A stretch of DNA of 64,000 bases, from NCBI RefSeq assembly GCF_947496985.1, contig NZ_CANMEZ010000002.1, positions 682,001 to 746,000 of the forward strand. The letters run 5' to 3'. Source of the DNA: an uncultured Kordia sp. GTDB lineage: Bacteria; Bacteroidota; Bacteroidia; Flavobacteriales; Flavobacteriaceae. Positions 8,839 to 17,372 of the stretch are shown piece after piece (positions within the stretch are counted from its first letter, which is position 1; every line of letters begins with the position of its first letter). A program made the position numbers and the translations under genes. The notes under the pieces are model-generated. The model was given only the letters and a program-made list of their open reading frames with translations. It was not told the origin of the DNA and searched no databases.

Positions 8839-9600
8839 TTAATTCGGTGATATCAATATTTGTCCCTCAAAAGTATTCTTTTCGGGCATAAACTCTTTTT
8901 CCATCATTGTTCTTAAATCCGGGTTGCAATTTTCATTATATTCTGTATAAGCTGTTCCTTTAAAATGAATTTTATCCGTTTTTTCAATCCATTCCATTAA
9001 GAAAATGACCAATCCAAATTTTGATTCATTTCTTACCTTTTCTCTAATTTCCTCAAAATTTGGTGAGACTAGATTTCCATTTTTTAGTGTATGATATGAC
9101 ATTTGGTTTATGTCGATTATTACAACACAATTTTCATCAACGTATGGTTTACCATTTTTTTCTCGAAATTTTGCTAATAATTTTCTTCCAGGATTGGCTT
9201 TATTTGATTCGTCTGAAAACCTTGAAGATGTAATTTCAATCCCAAAGTTATTTACAATAAAATCAGGCTCTTCATTGTTCGCATCTCCAAATTGGAAATT
9301 TAATTTTCTATCTTGTGAAACTCTTATAAAATGCGCGCATTGATTGATTTCAAAAAAATGTCCGTGTACAGAAATATCTTTATTATTGACAATCCTCTTT
9401 AAGTAATATTCATAAATGCTCTCATCGTATTCTTTGATGTCCATTAAAGATAGTCCTAAAATTCGAAGATGATGTTCTTTTATTTTTTTGTCGATATCTG
9501 AACTCAACGGTAAAGAAGCTATTTTTTCAGCAATGGGATGTTTTAAGTCAGTTAGGTCAATACCTAAAATTTCTTTATAATATTTTACGATTTCCTCCAT
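8839..9600 (-). CDS. PD-(D/E)XK nuclease-like protein, hypothetical
   Basis: The product has 253 residues and is soluble. The central segment EEPDFIVNNFGIEITSS (residues 110-126) fits the restriction-endonuclease-like core, with Asp113 and Glu122 in the positions of the metal ligands and Glu84 in a preceding helix. The usual lysine after E-x is replaced (EITSSR), so activity is uncertain. Hydrophobic strands follow (VVIIDI near 159-164 and FGLVIFLM near 195-202). Nothing in the sequence identifies a target. As a same-strand gene between two boundary elements it behaves like a mobile cassette; a defence role would be inference. Confidence 0.6.
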   Translation of the reverse strand: MEEIVKYYKEILGIDLTDLKHPIAEKIASLPLSSDIDKKIKEHHLRILGLSLMDIKEYDESIYEYYLKRIVNNKDISVHGHFFEINQCAHFIRVSQDRKLNFQFGDANNEEPDFIVNNFGIEITSSRFSDESNKANPGRKLLAKFREKNGKPYVDENCVVIIDINQMSYHTLKNGNLVSPNFEEIREKVRNESKFGLVIFLMEWIEKTDKIHFKGTAYTEYNENCNPDLRTMMEKEFMPEKNTFEGQILISPN

Positions 9601-9729
9601 ATGCTTGCTAACGGTTATGTTTGAGTGCGAGGATTTTCCGAAGGAAAATCAGACGCAGCAAACGTGCAACGACCTTTGATTTAGTCAAACACCAGCAATT
9701 TTTTATATACTGTGTTGGCAACAGTATTT
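9601..9729 (-). repeat. attC-like cassette-boundary element
   Basis: Outer ends are gcttgctaac (9603-9612) and gttggcaac (9714-9722). There is a perfect inner hairpin gattttcc (9632-9639)/ggaaaatc (9643-9650), and GTTTGA (9619-9624) can pair with TCAAAC (9685-9690). The right arm CCAGCAATnnnTTATATAC is shared with the element at 8691. The left end matches the gene at 8839, and the right end matches the gene at 9730. Confidence 0.5.
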
Positions 9730-10284
9730 TTATTTTTTTACATTTCCATTTTCCATTTCCACGGTTTTTTCTAAAATCCCGTTTTGGTCGAAATAGAAAG
9801 TAGTTCCATTTCCTCTCCCTTTTTTAGTCTGTCCGATGCTTTTTATTGTTCCATTTTCGTGAAACTTAATATTTTGACTATCGTGATAAATGTCGGCACT
9901 TCTAAAACTTTTTATAACTCCACTTTCATAAAACGAAATAAGAACTCCGTCCCGTTGTCCATTGTTTTTTTCAAACAAATATTTTGGTCGAAAATTTTCA
10001 TTGAGCATTAGTCCGAAACCATTCAGAGAATCATTTTCGTAATGCTCGAATCCAATTATATTTTGGTTATTATCGAACCAAATTTTGTTTCCATTTTTAA
10101 CTCCGTTTACAGTTGGAATCATATATTCTTTTGTTCCGTCAGAACGATATTTAACAATCGAGTCAACTTTTTCAATTTGATTTGGTTCAGTCGATTCAAT
10201 CAATTCAGTTTTTTCTTTACTTGAATCGTTGTTGCAACTGATTAAAATCAGAAGAATTATGATATGTAAAACGGTTTTTCTCAT
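9730..10284 (-). CDS. MORN/YwqK-type repeat lipoprotein
   Basis: The product has 184 residues. The lipoprotein signal ends in LISC (Cys17), so it is anchored in a cell-envelope membrane. The mature part has repeated NG-x-x-x-G...F-x-x-NG units (KNGNKIWFDNNQN, LNGFGLMLNENF, RDGVLISFYESG, GNGTTFYFDQNG), the pattern of the YwqK family, often annotated as putative antitoxins, with MORN-like beta hairpins. No toxin partner is adjacent. The flanking inverted ends are nearly identical (TTGGCAACA before the gene and TGTTGCCAA after it), which fits a single mobile cassette. Confidence 0.7.
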   Translation of the reverse strand: MRKTVLHIIILLILISCNNDSSKEKTELIESTEPNQIEKVDSIVKYRSDGTKEYMIPTVNGVKNGNKIWFDNNQNIIGFEHYENDSLNGFGLMLNENFRPKYLFEKNNGQRDGVLISFYESGVIKSFRSADIYHDSQNIKFHENGTIKSIGQTKKGRGNGTTFYFDQNGILEKTVEMENGNVKK

Positions 10285-10429
10285 ATTGTTGCCAACGGTC
10301 TCGTATAACCGTCAGTTACGGGTTAATATGCGTTAATTTTCGGTTTAGCACTGGCGTTAGCAATTCCGAGTGGATTCGGAAGTAGTCGAATCCGCCGTAA
10401 TTGCGGTTATACATTGTTGTGTGCAGGTT
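10285..10429 (-). repeat. attC-like cassette-boundary element
   Basis: Outer ends are ttgttgccaac (10286-10296) and gttgtgtgcagg (10416-10427). A long imperfect stem pairs TATAACCG (10304-10311) with CGGTTATA (10404-10411) and TTACGG (10316-10321) with CCGTAA (10395-10400), leaving small bulges. An inner hairpin ggattcg/cgaatcc (10372-10393) occupies the loop. This is the most attC-like fold of the set. Confidence 0.55.
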
Positions 10430-11086
10430 TTATGCCATTCCGTAAATCGGTAATTTTCCGTCTTGGTTGTTATTTTTTATTGTTTTTAATATTTTCAAAA
10501 TCCTAATTCCAATATCTGTAAATGACATAAAGTCTTTTTTGTCAATTCGAAAATTATGGTCGTGAATAGCTTTGTTTCTTAGATTCCAAAATTTTCTAAG
10601 TAAACTCGATGTTTCTTTGTCAATTACATTTTCTGATTTTAGTAACTCAATCAGTCTGACCACAGCAAGAGGTCTTTTTTCATTCGTTTGAAAATGCGAT
10701 TCATAGATTTCTCTTAATGTCTTCTCAATTTCGATTGATAGTTTTAGAATATCAGTAGAGAAGTCAGTAGTTAATTCAAATTCTATTTTTTCGCGAGTAA
10801 CTGTTGGACCACCAAGTCCAAGTGGTTCATTTTTTTCTACAGTTGTTTTTTCCTCAATTCGTTCAGTCTCTTTATTCAGTTCTTGTAGTTCCCATTCAAA
10901 ACTCCCAAGTTTTATTTTTTTAGTTTTTTCAAAAATTTTCTCAGGTTTATTTATAAGAATAGCTAAAGTAGCAATTGCTAAAAGTGATAAAGAGATTAAG
11001 TCAAAATTTAGTTCAGGAAAAATTAGTCGTAATACTATTACAACTAAACATATTATCGCTATTATATATCTTGATGATTTTCTCAT
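10430..11086 (-). CDS. Membrane-anchored HEPN-like protein
   Basis: The product has 218 residues from the ATG at 11084-11086, which begins the first membrane helix; the seven-codon upstream extension overlaps the boundary element. There are two membrane segments (about 6-20 and 28-45), a charged linker, then a helical domain with RNKAIH at residues 170-175. This fits the R-x4-H motif of HEPN RNases and of related DUF4145-type domains. HEPN proteins often act in toxin-antitoxin or phage defence systems, but an RNase role here is inference. It is the first gene of the array, with matching flanks. Confidence 0.6.
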   Translation of the reverse strand: MRKSSRYIIAIICLVVIVLRLIFPELNFDLISLSLLAIATLAILINKPEKIFEKTKKIKLGSFEWELQELNKETERIEEKTTVEKNEPLGLGGPTVTREKIEFELTTDFSTDILKLSIEIEKTLREIYESHFQTNEKRPLAVVRLIELLKSENVIDKETSSLLRKFWNLRNKAIHDHNFRIDKKDFMSFTDIGIRILKILKTIKNNNQDGKLPIYGMA

Positions 11087-11100
11087 ATTTTTTTTCTCAA

Positions 11101-11138
11101 CTTGCACACAACATATGTATAACAGGAATTCCTGTTAT
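11101..11138 (-). repeat. Array-edge element with 20-bp palindrome
   Basis: cttgcacacaac (11101-11112) is the reverse complement of the downstream flank gttgtgtgcagg (10416-10427) of the same gene, apart from the outer bases. It is followed by a perfect 20-bp palindrome at 11119-11138. There is no second half-site, so this looks like the upstream border of the array. No integrase gene follows it. Confidence 0.4.
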
Positions 11139-11374
11139 TTCTACTATAACTAAACCTTGATTTGTATATATTAATTTAGTTAAGAAACTAAAATTAAAAG
11201 AATTTTATGTAAAGCCATACTAAAAAGGAAGGTTTTTAATATTTATACTTAAATAATAGGCTTACTTTTTTATTCGTGATTTTTCTAACAACTATTAATT
11301 TGATTTTTTGAACTTAATAATCCTGTATAACTCAATTTTTCAATTGATAAAGAGTCGTTTTTATACCATATAAT

Positions 11375-11424
11375 GAAAAAACTTCCTGTTAGTACTCCAA
11401 AAAAGGAGGATAACAGGAAGTTTT
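11375..11424 (-). terminator. Rho-independent terminator of the TonB receptor gene
   Basis: ACTTCCTGTTA (11381-11391) pairs with TAACAGGAAGT (11411-11421), and TACTCC with GGAGGA extends the stem with minor slippage. On the minus strand the stem is followed by a run of T's, and it lies about 40 bp past the stop codon at 11467. The rest of the 11139-11374 gap is AT-rich without visible features. Confidence 0.75.
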
Positions 11425-11466
11425 AGACGAAATATTTCCAAATACACAGCAAAAATTTAACTCACA

Positions 11467-13821
11467 TTAATCTGGTAATCGATCACGTTGTCCTTTTTTA
11501 CGATTGAATCGATATACAAAGGTTAGTGAAATTCGTCTTCCTACACGAATTGATTCTGATTCTAAACGGAAGTTTTCTCCTGTGACAACTCTGTCTTGAA
11601 TTCGAGAATCGAATATATTTCTAACATTTAAGGTAAGCGCGCCTTTGTCGTTAAAGATATCTTTACTGATGGCAAAATCTGCAAAGTATTGTGCTTTTTG
11701 CAAGGTTTGCCCGTTTTGATTTCTTCCTGTATAGTTGAAACTCGTTTGCATAGACAATCCTTTTTTGAAACGCATTCTAGAGTTGATTCGTGTAAACCAA
11801 GCTTCGTCTTTTGTATCAAAATTTCGTCCATCAAAATCACCTTTTTGATCGTATTGAAAGAAATTGAATTCTCCTGATAAACGCCACCATTTGTATGGAT
11901 TATACGTTGTAGATAGTTCAAAACCGATACGATCTTCTGTATCTAGATTTACTGGAAATGTGATAAAGTTTCCATCATCCGTTTGATTGGTTACAAAGTT
12001 GAAAAAGTCAGTTGTATGTTGGTAATACAGAGACGGATTGATCGAAAATTTCCCCCAACGCTTTAAGAACGCTACTTCAAATGAATTTGTATACATTGGA
12101 TTTAAATCTGGATTTCCTACAAATAGATTTCTAAAATCAGTCAATCCGCCAAAAGGATTCAATTGCCAAAATCGTGGTCTGTTGATTCGTCTGCTATAAC
12201 TCATTTGTATATCTGTTCTGTCTGCAATTTTGTATGAGAAATGCGCCGTTGGGAACAGGTTTGTATAATCTTTATCGTCATTAAACAATCGTTTAGCATC
12301 ATCAATTCCAATGTCTGAATGTTCTACACGCAATCCTAATAAATAACTAAACTTCCCAATTTTGTCTCCATACTGTGCGTATACACCATAAATACGTTCG
12401 TTATAATCCAATTCGTTGTCTAAATCTGGTATTAATTGATCATCAATATGTACCATATAATCACTTGTAATTCTTCGTATTTCTGCTCTAAACCCAGTTT
12501 CTAATCGTGATGTTTTTGTTAATGGTGATACAAAGTTTGCTTGAAATAAGAAATCTTTACTACTTTCAACATCGTCACTTCTAATAGTTGTAAAATTCGC
12601 TGTGGCTGGAAACGTTCGTTGTTGACGAATTCGTTCTTGTTCGTCATCATTCCAAAAATCATATTGAACATCCATTTCTAGCTTCTGCCCTTCTTTCTCA
12701 AACGTTTTTACATAATTCATTTCCAAACGATTGAAATTTTGTGGCTCTTTGTAATTTTCTATTCGAGAAATTGTACTATCAATTGCTCCTGTAGCATCTA
12801 AATAAGAATAATTTAAACGTGTTTCATCTGTGTTTTTTAAGAACGTATGATAAAAACTAGCTGTTAATGTATTTTTATCATTTATATAATAATCACCTCC
12901 AAAAAAGATATTATGTGCATTGTCATTTCTATCTTGATCGCTATTTTGCAGTAACCCTGATTCTATACCATTATTTGTTGTTGTTTGACGTCTAGTTTCT
13001 TCTCCAAAGAAATTTGAATTTCTATAACCTACATTCGTAAATAGATTAATTTTATCTGTTTTATAGGTCAAATTTAGATTGGCTCTGTAATCTCTTGGAT
13101 TTCCTACACCTAATTGTACCGAACCACTTAGCCCTCCTTTTCTATTCTTCTTAAGAATGATATTGATAATTCCTGCCGTTCCTTGTGCTTCATAACGCGC
13201 AGACGGATTTGTAATCACCTCAACTTTTTCAATACTTGCTCCTGGAATTTGATCCAAACCATTATTAGCAACCAAAGCCGAAGGTTTTCCATTGATAAGG
13301 ATACGTACGTTCCCATTTCCACGCAAACTAATTCCGCCACCAGCGTCTACAGTTACTGAAGGAACATTATCTAATATATCGTTAACCGTTCCTCCTTGAG
13401 ACAATAAATCTTTCCCAACATTGAATACTTTTTTATCTAGCTTTAATTCTACTGTTGATTTCTCGGCTACAATTTCTACTTCTCCTAACGCTTCTAAGTC
13501 TTCTTCTAAACTGATTGTTCCTAAATTCATATCCTTTGTAATGGAAACATCTTTTAATGTATATGATTTAAAGGAAATGAATTCTACATTGATGTTATAG
13601 GTTCCATTTGCAATGTTTAACGAAAAGTTTCCACTTCCATTGGTAATACCACCTTCTAACACTTTATTCGTTTTTGTATCTAGAATCGTTACCGTAGCGT
13701 ACTCTAAAGGTTGCTGCGTTGTTTTGTCTAATACTTTTCCTGTAATGGTATATTTCTTGTTTTGCTGCGCACTTGCAAGCGTTACAGCTAAATATACTAA
13801 TAGGATGATGATTTTTTTCAT
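11467..13821 (-). CDS. TonB-dependent outer-membrane receptor-like protein
   Basis: The product has 784 residues. A signal peptide ends near ASAQQ, then come a carboxypeptidase-regulatory-like beta-sandwich (residues about 24-110, GKVLDKTTQQPLEYATVTI), a plug domain (about 115-225, with RGNGNVRILINGKPSALV and an N-P-S-A-R-Y-E-A motif) and a large outer-membrane beta-barrel of the family found in Bacteroidota. It probably imports a siderophore, metal complex or peptide; the ligand cannot be told. The gene is transcribed away from the LytS/LytR pair at 14055, with a 233-bp divergent gap between them, so that pair may control it (inference). Confidence 0.85.
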   Translation of the reverse strand: MKKIIILLVYLAVTLASAQQNKKYTITGKVLDKTTQQPLEYATVTILDTKTNKVLEGGITNGSGNFSLNIANGTYNINVEFISFKSYTLKDVSITKDMNLGTISLEEDLEALGEVEIVAEKSTVELKLDKKVFNVGKDLLSQGGTVNDILDNVPSVTVDAGGGISLRGNGNVRILINGKPSALVANNGLDQIPGASIEKVEVITNPSARYEAQGTAGIINIILKKNRKGGLSGSVQLGVGNPRDYRANLNLTYKTDKINLFTNVGYRNSNFFGEETRRQTTTNNGIESGLLQNSDQDRNDNAHNIFFGGDYYINDKNTLTASFYHTFLKNTDETRLNYSYLDATGAIDSTISRIENYKEPQNFNRLEMNYVKTFEKEGQKLEMDVQYDFWNDDEQERIRQQRTFPATANFTTIRSDDVESSKDFLFQANFVSPLTKTSRLETGFRAEIRRITSDYMVHIDDQLIPDLDNELDYNERIYGVYAQYGDKIGKFSYLLGLRVEHSDIGIDDAKRLFNDDKDYTNLFPTAHFSYKIADRTDIQMSYSRRINRPRFWQLNPFGGLTDFRNLFVGNPDLNPMYTNSFEVAFLKRWGKFSINPSLYYQHTTDFFNFVTNQTDDGNFITFPVNLDTEDRIGFELSTTYNPYKWWRLSGEFNFFQYDQKGDFDGRNFDTKDEAWFTRINSRMRFKKGLSMQTSFNYTGRNQNGQTLQKAQYFADFAISKDIFNDKGALTLNVRNIFDSRIQDRVVTGENFRLESESIRVGRRISLTFVYRFNRKKGQRDRLPD

Positions 13822-14054
13822 GTTCGTTGTTTTTTAATGATGATTGATGCCACAAATATGTTGCTTAATCAGACATCTTTTTTATAAATAGCCCAACATG
13901 GGTTTATAATCGTCGAACATGCGTTATTAAGGTTATTACGAGTTTCGTCTACTTTTTTATGGTGTTTGGATGTTTTTCTTTAGTATTCATCTATATATAT
14001 TTTTTGATGTAGTGTAATGCGTACTTTTATGAATATTACTAGATTTGATATGTT

Positions 14055-15119
14055 ATGATACAAATTTTGAAAAGTATTTTCAGTTATCTAAAAAATCGGC
14101 GTGTGTTAAAGCATGTTGTTTTTTGGGTTATACTATATCTATTTTTAATTTTTTCGGATGCTTCTTATGATCCTTTGTGGGTAATTTCTATTGCAAGAGC
14201 TTCTCATATTATTCCGCAAATTATTATTTCATATTTTTTAGCATATTGGCTTATTCCAAACTATTTATTTACTAAAAGATATACTGAGTTTGTTATGTAT
14301 GCTATTCTTAGCGCCTATCTAATGTGTGTATTTTCACGCACGTTAATGGTTCATGTTGCTGAACCATTATTTAGAGGCGCACCATTTGAACAAGAACCTA
14401 TTTTAGAAATTTTAACTGACTGGAAAAAATTGATACGTGGTTACTTTTTTACAATTTATTCAATCGCGTTTTTATTTTTGTTAATTAAAATGTCTTTAGA
14501 ACGTGTGGAAGAACAATCCTTAAAAAAGGAAAAAATATCTATTGAATTGAAGATGTTAAAAGCACAGTTGAACCCACATTTTTTATTCAATACTTTAAAT
14601 AATATTTATTCGTTGTCCGTTATCAATTCACCAAAAACTTCAGAATCTATTGGAAAATTATCCGAAATTTTAGATTATGTTTTATATCGTTGCGATCAAA
14701 AATATGTACCCTTGGCGGGAGAAATTACATTGCTAGAAAATTATATTTCTTTGGAACGTTTGCGTTACGACGAACGCCTGAAAGTAACATTTACACACAA
14801 TGTAACACCACATACTGAAGTTGCTCCGCTTATTTTACTTTCTATTGTTGAAAATGCTTTTAAACATGGTGCAGGAGAAGATTCAGGAAGTCCAAAAATT
14901 ACGATCGATCTCCAACAAAACGAAGAAATAGTAACATTTACGGTTTTTAATACAACGACCAATCAGCCACAAGAAAATTCGAATGATGCTATCGGATTGG
15001 AAAATATTAAGAAACAGTTGGAGTTGCTATATCCAAACACGCATACACTAAAAATAGATCAACAAAAATCTTCTTTTGAAGTTGTTATCACGCTAAACAC
15101 TGTAGTTCATGAAAGTTAA
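14055..15119 (+). CDS. LytS-type membrane sensor histidine kinase
   Basis: The product has 354 residues. Four membrane helices (about 20-34, 48-65, 81-95 and 130-145) precede a His_kinase domain with the phospho-acceptor motif QLNPHFLFNTLNN (His175), and an ATPase domain with the N-box VENAFKHG and the G-box IGLENIKKQL. Such kinases phosphorylate LytTR-type regulators. The response-regulator gene overlaps its end by 11 bp. No extracellular sensor domain is visible, so the signal is probably sensed in or near the membrane. Confidence 0.9.
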   Translation: MIQILKSIFSYLKNRRVLKHVVFWVILYLFLIFSDASYDPLWVISIARASHIIPQIIISYFLAYWLIPNYLFTKRYTEFVMYAILSAYLMCVFSRTLMVHVAEPLFRGAPFEQEPILEILTDWKKLIRGYFFTIYSIAFLFLLIKMSLERVEEQSLKKEKISIELKMLKAQLNPHFLFNTLNNIYSLSVINSPKTSESIGKLSEILDYVLYRCDQKYVPLAGEITLLENYISLERLRYDERLKVTFTHNVTPHTEVAPLILLSIVENAFKHGAGEDSGSPKITIDLQQNEEIVTFTVFNTTTNQPQENSNDAIGLENIKKQLELLYPNTHTLKIDQQKSSFEVVITLNTVVHES

Positions 15120-15813
15120 ATGCTTACTTGTAGACGATGAACCGTTGGCAATTAAATTGCTAGAAAACCATATTTCAAAAATTACTTCTTTTGAAGTCGT
15201 TGCTACGTGTAATAATGCCATGAAAGCATTAGAAATTTTAAATACACATGAAATTGATTTGTTGTTTTTAGATATTAAAATGCCAACCATTACTGGAATC
15301 GATTTTTTAAAGTCATTACGCAATCCACCTAAGACAATTTTTACCACTGCATATAGAGAATATGCATTAGAGAGTTACGATTTGGACGTTGCGGATTATT
15401 TATTGAAACCTATCACATTTGATCGTTTTTTCAGAGCCGTGGAACGATTTTACAGAGATATTAAACCAACGCAAATTACTGTTGCAACACCAAAAACTGA
15501 AGAAGATGTACTGATTCAAATCAAATCAGGGACGAAGTATCATAAAGTTGCAGTAAGCGATATTAGTTATATTGAAAGTTTAAAAGATTATGTAAAGATT
15601 CATACCTCATCAAAGTGTATAGTTTCTAAACAAAAAATTAGCGATTTAGAAGCAGAACTCAGTAAACATGCGTTTTTACGTGTCCATCGATCGTACTTAA
15701 TTAACAGTAAAAAAGTAACGGCTTTTACACCACATGATATTGAACTCAACGACATTGAAGTTCCTATTGGCGCAAGTTACAAGGAGTATGTGTTGGCAAT
15801 TTTGAAAGAGTAG
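15109..15813 (+). CDS. LytTR-family response regulator
   Basis: The product has 234 residues. The receiver domain (1-115) has the acidic pocket DDE at 9-11, phospho-acceptor Asp55 in FLDIKMP, and conserved Thr (TTAYREYA) and Lys (LLKPI) residues. The C-terminal LytTR DNA-binding domain (about 135-234) contains the IESLKDYVKIHT and FLRVHRSYLIN motifs. Its start lies inside the kinase gene, so the two are translationally coupled. Its stop codon and the convergent stop at 15822 lie within one 16-bp hairpin, gtagtt-gttt-aactac (15810-15825). Confidence 0.92.
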   Translation: MKVKCLLVDDEPLAIKLLENHISKITSFEVVATCNNAMKALEILNTHEIDLLFLDIKMPTITGIDFLKSLRNPPKTIFTTAYREYALESYDLDVADYLLKPITFDRFFRAVERFYRDIKPTQITVATPKTEEDVLIQIKSGTKYHKVAVSDISYIESLKDYVKIHTSSKCIVSKQKISDLEAELSKHAFLRVHRSYLINSKKVTAFTPHDIELNDIEVPIGASYKEYVLAILKE

Positions 15814-15821
15814 TTGTTTAA

Positions 15822-17282
15822 CTACATCCCATGAATCATTTCCACAATGGCTTCAACATTTACTTCTCCTCTCTTTTTTGAAATTTCTAACAACGATTTT
15901 GTAGCTGTTTTTTCTAAATCTGTTTCTGCACTGCTTTCTTTTTGTTCTAAAAGATACAATTTCAACCTATAGATATTTGGATGCCCTATAGATAAAATTT
16001 GCGCTTTCATAATTTCCTGTAATGCTTCTTCATATCGTTTTTCTTCCTTTAATAATAACGCTCTTAAATACCATATTCTGTAATCTTGCAAACCAAATGC
16101 TTCACTTTGTTGTAATAAATCAATAATAGCTGCGGCCGTTTTTTTGTCTCCTTTATTATATTTTATTTTTTTAAGGTATATGGCTTTCGCCAGATGTAAC
16201 TTAGGCGCATTCGGATACAGTTGCAACAATTTTTCTAATCGATTTCCTTCCTTTCTAGCTTGTGAAGGAAATCCTTGTGTTGGATCGCCAAAACCTTCTA
16301 ATAAATTATCAATTTCTAAAGAAACATCTTGATATGTGTCTGTTCGATAAATCTTAGATAACAATAAAAAATATTTTCCATACGCATAGGTTTCATATGT
16401 ATATCCTTGTACATTTTTTGGAAGAAATGAAATGATTTTTTCTATATGAATTTTTGCTTTTTCATATTGACCGTTTTCATAAAAATAGATTGCTATTTCA
16501 TAGAGCTTATCCAATGCTATTTGCAACGAATATTTAATTGTATACGAATGACTTTTTTGATAGTCTAAAGATCTTTTGGTTTCTTTTTCATAGAAAAGCA
16601 AATGACTTTTGGCAATGCATTTTAAATAGGTGAGCAAACGTTCTTTCTTTTGAGTTGCTTTTAATAGTTGTATTTTTTCTCTTTCAAAATAATCACTATT
16701 TCTTGAGCTATACCGTTCATACATTAATGGCTTATTAAGATCTTCTTTTGGTGTAACCAAATCTATATACGCTAACGCTTTTTCATAATTTTCTAAAGAA
16801 TAGTTTTCATCCAAATTGTAATAATACGCAGCTATCGCCAAACATATTCTTCGCTTTAATTGAAATGAAGGTTGGTGTTCTAATGCAGCTAAATAATCTT
16901 GCAGAACATATTCAACATGACCTGTTAGATATAGAAATTGTCCTCTTCTAAAATAAAAATCAGCTAGAGAGATTTCTTTGTTTTTAGCTTTAATAGAAAC
17001 TCTATCTGCTATTAAATTATCTAAATCTTCCAACACATAATAAGGATACGCTGATGCACTATATTGAGAACCATTAATGATTACTGCTTTTTTATACAAA
17101 TCAAAATGTGGCTTAAAAGCAAGTTCTATACGTTCCCAAATCAACGATACATTGTTGGGATCATTTTGCAATGCTGCTTCAATTTGTTGCACTCGCGCCT
17201 TTTTCATTGCGAATATATCTCCAGGTTGTGCGTTTGCAAAAGTGATGATACTTAAAAAGAATAGTAGAAAACGAAATTTCAT
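15822..17282 (-). CDS. Exported TPR-like protein
   Basis: The product has 486 residues from the ATG at 17280-17282, which starts a signal peptide (MKFRFLLFFLSIITFANAQ). A TTG 14 codons earlier extends the frame but would be translated through a hairpin. The mature protein is alpha-helical with TPR-like units (for example YEKALAYIDLV, YEKAKIHIEKI and YEEALQEIMKAQIL) and no catalytic motif. It is probably a periplasmic scaffold. It converges with the LytTR gene with only 8 bp between the stop codons. The function is unknown. Confidence 0.7.
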   Translation of the reverse strand: MKFRFLLFFLSIITFANAQPGDIFAMKKARVQQIEAALQNDPNNVSLIWERIELAFKPHFDLYKKAVIINGSQYSASAYPYYVLEDLDNLIADRVSIKAKNKEISLADFYFRRGQFLYLTGHVEYVLQDYLAALEHQPSFQLKRRICLAIAAYYYNLDENYSLENYEKALAYIDLVTPKEDLNKPLMYERYSSRNSDYFEREKIQLLKATQKKERLLTYLKCIAKSHLLFYEKETKRSLDYQKSHSYTIKYSLQIALDKLYEIAIYFYENGQYEKAKIHIEKIISFLPKNVQGYTYETYAYGKYFLLLSKIYRTDTYQDVSLEIDNLLEGFGDPTQGFPSQARKEGNRLEKLLQLYPNAPKLHLAKAIYLKKIKYNKGDKKTAAAIIDLLQQSEAFGLQDYRIWYLRALLLKEEKRYEEALQEIMKAQILSIGHPNIYRLKLYLLEQKESSAETDLEKTATKSLLEISKKRGEVNVEAIVEMIHGM

Positions 17283-17286
17283 TATG

Positions 17287-17312
17287 ACGTATTTTAGGAA
17301 CCTAAAATACGT
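17287..17312 (-). promoter_or_regulatory. Perfect 26-nt hairpin just before a start codon
   Basis: acgtattttagg (17287-17298) and cctaaaatacgt (17301-17312) are perfect 12-bp arms around two bases. On the minus strand the stem ends 4 nt before the ATG at 17282, where a ribosome would land. It shares the TTTAGG/CCTAAA core with the hairpin at 770-799. It could be a regulatory RNA stem or an operator. Confidence 0.5.
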
Positions 17313-17372
17313 TCGTGTATTCAATAGTAAAAGTTAGAACTCGTAAACAGGCTCTTTGAATGAGTGATTACA

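Noticed and set aside
7639..11112. Defence island interpretation of the five-gene run
   Set aside because: Only two genes (nuclease-like, HEPN-like) hint at defence; the gene-matched ends and mixed cargo fit cassettes better.
11628..11921. 97-codon minus-strand ORF with five cysteines
   Set aside because: It is an alternative frame inside the TonB receptor gene, whose own frame is well supported.
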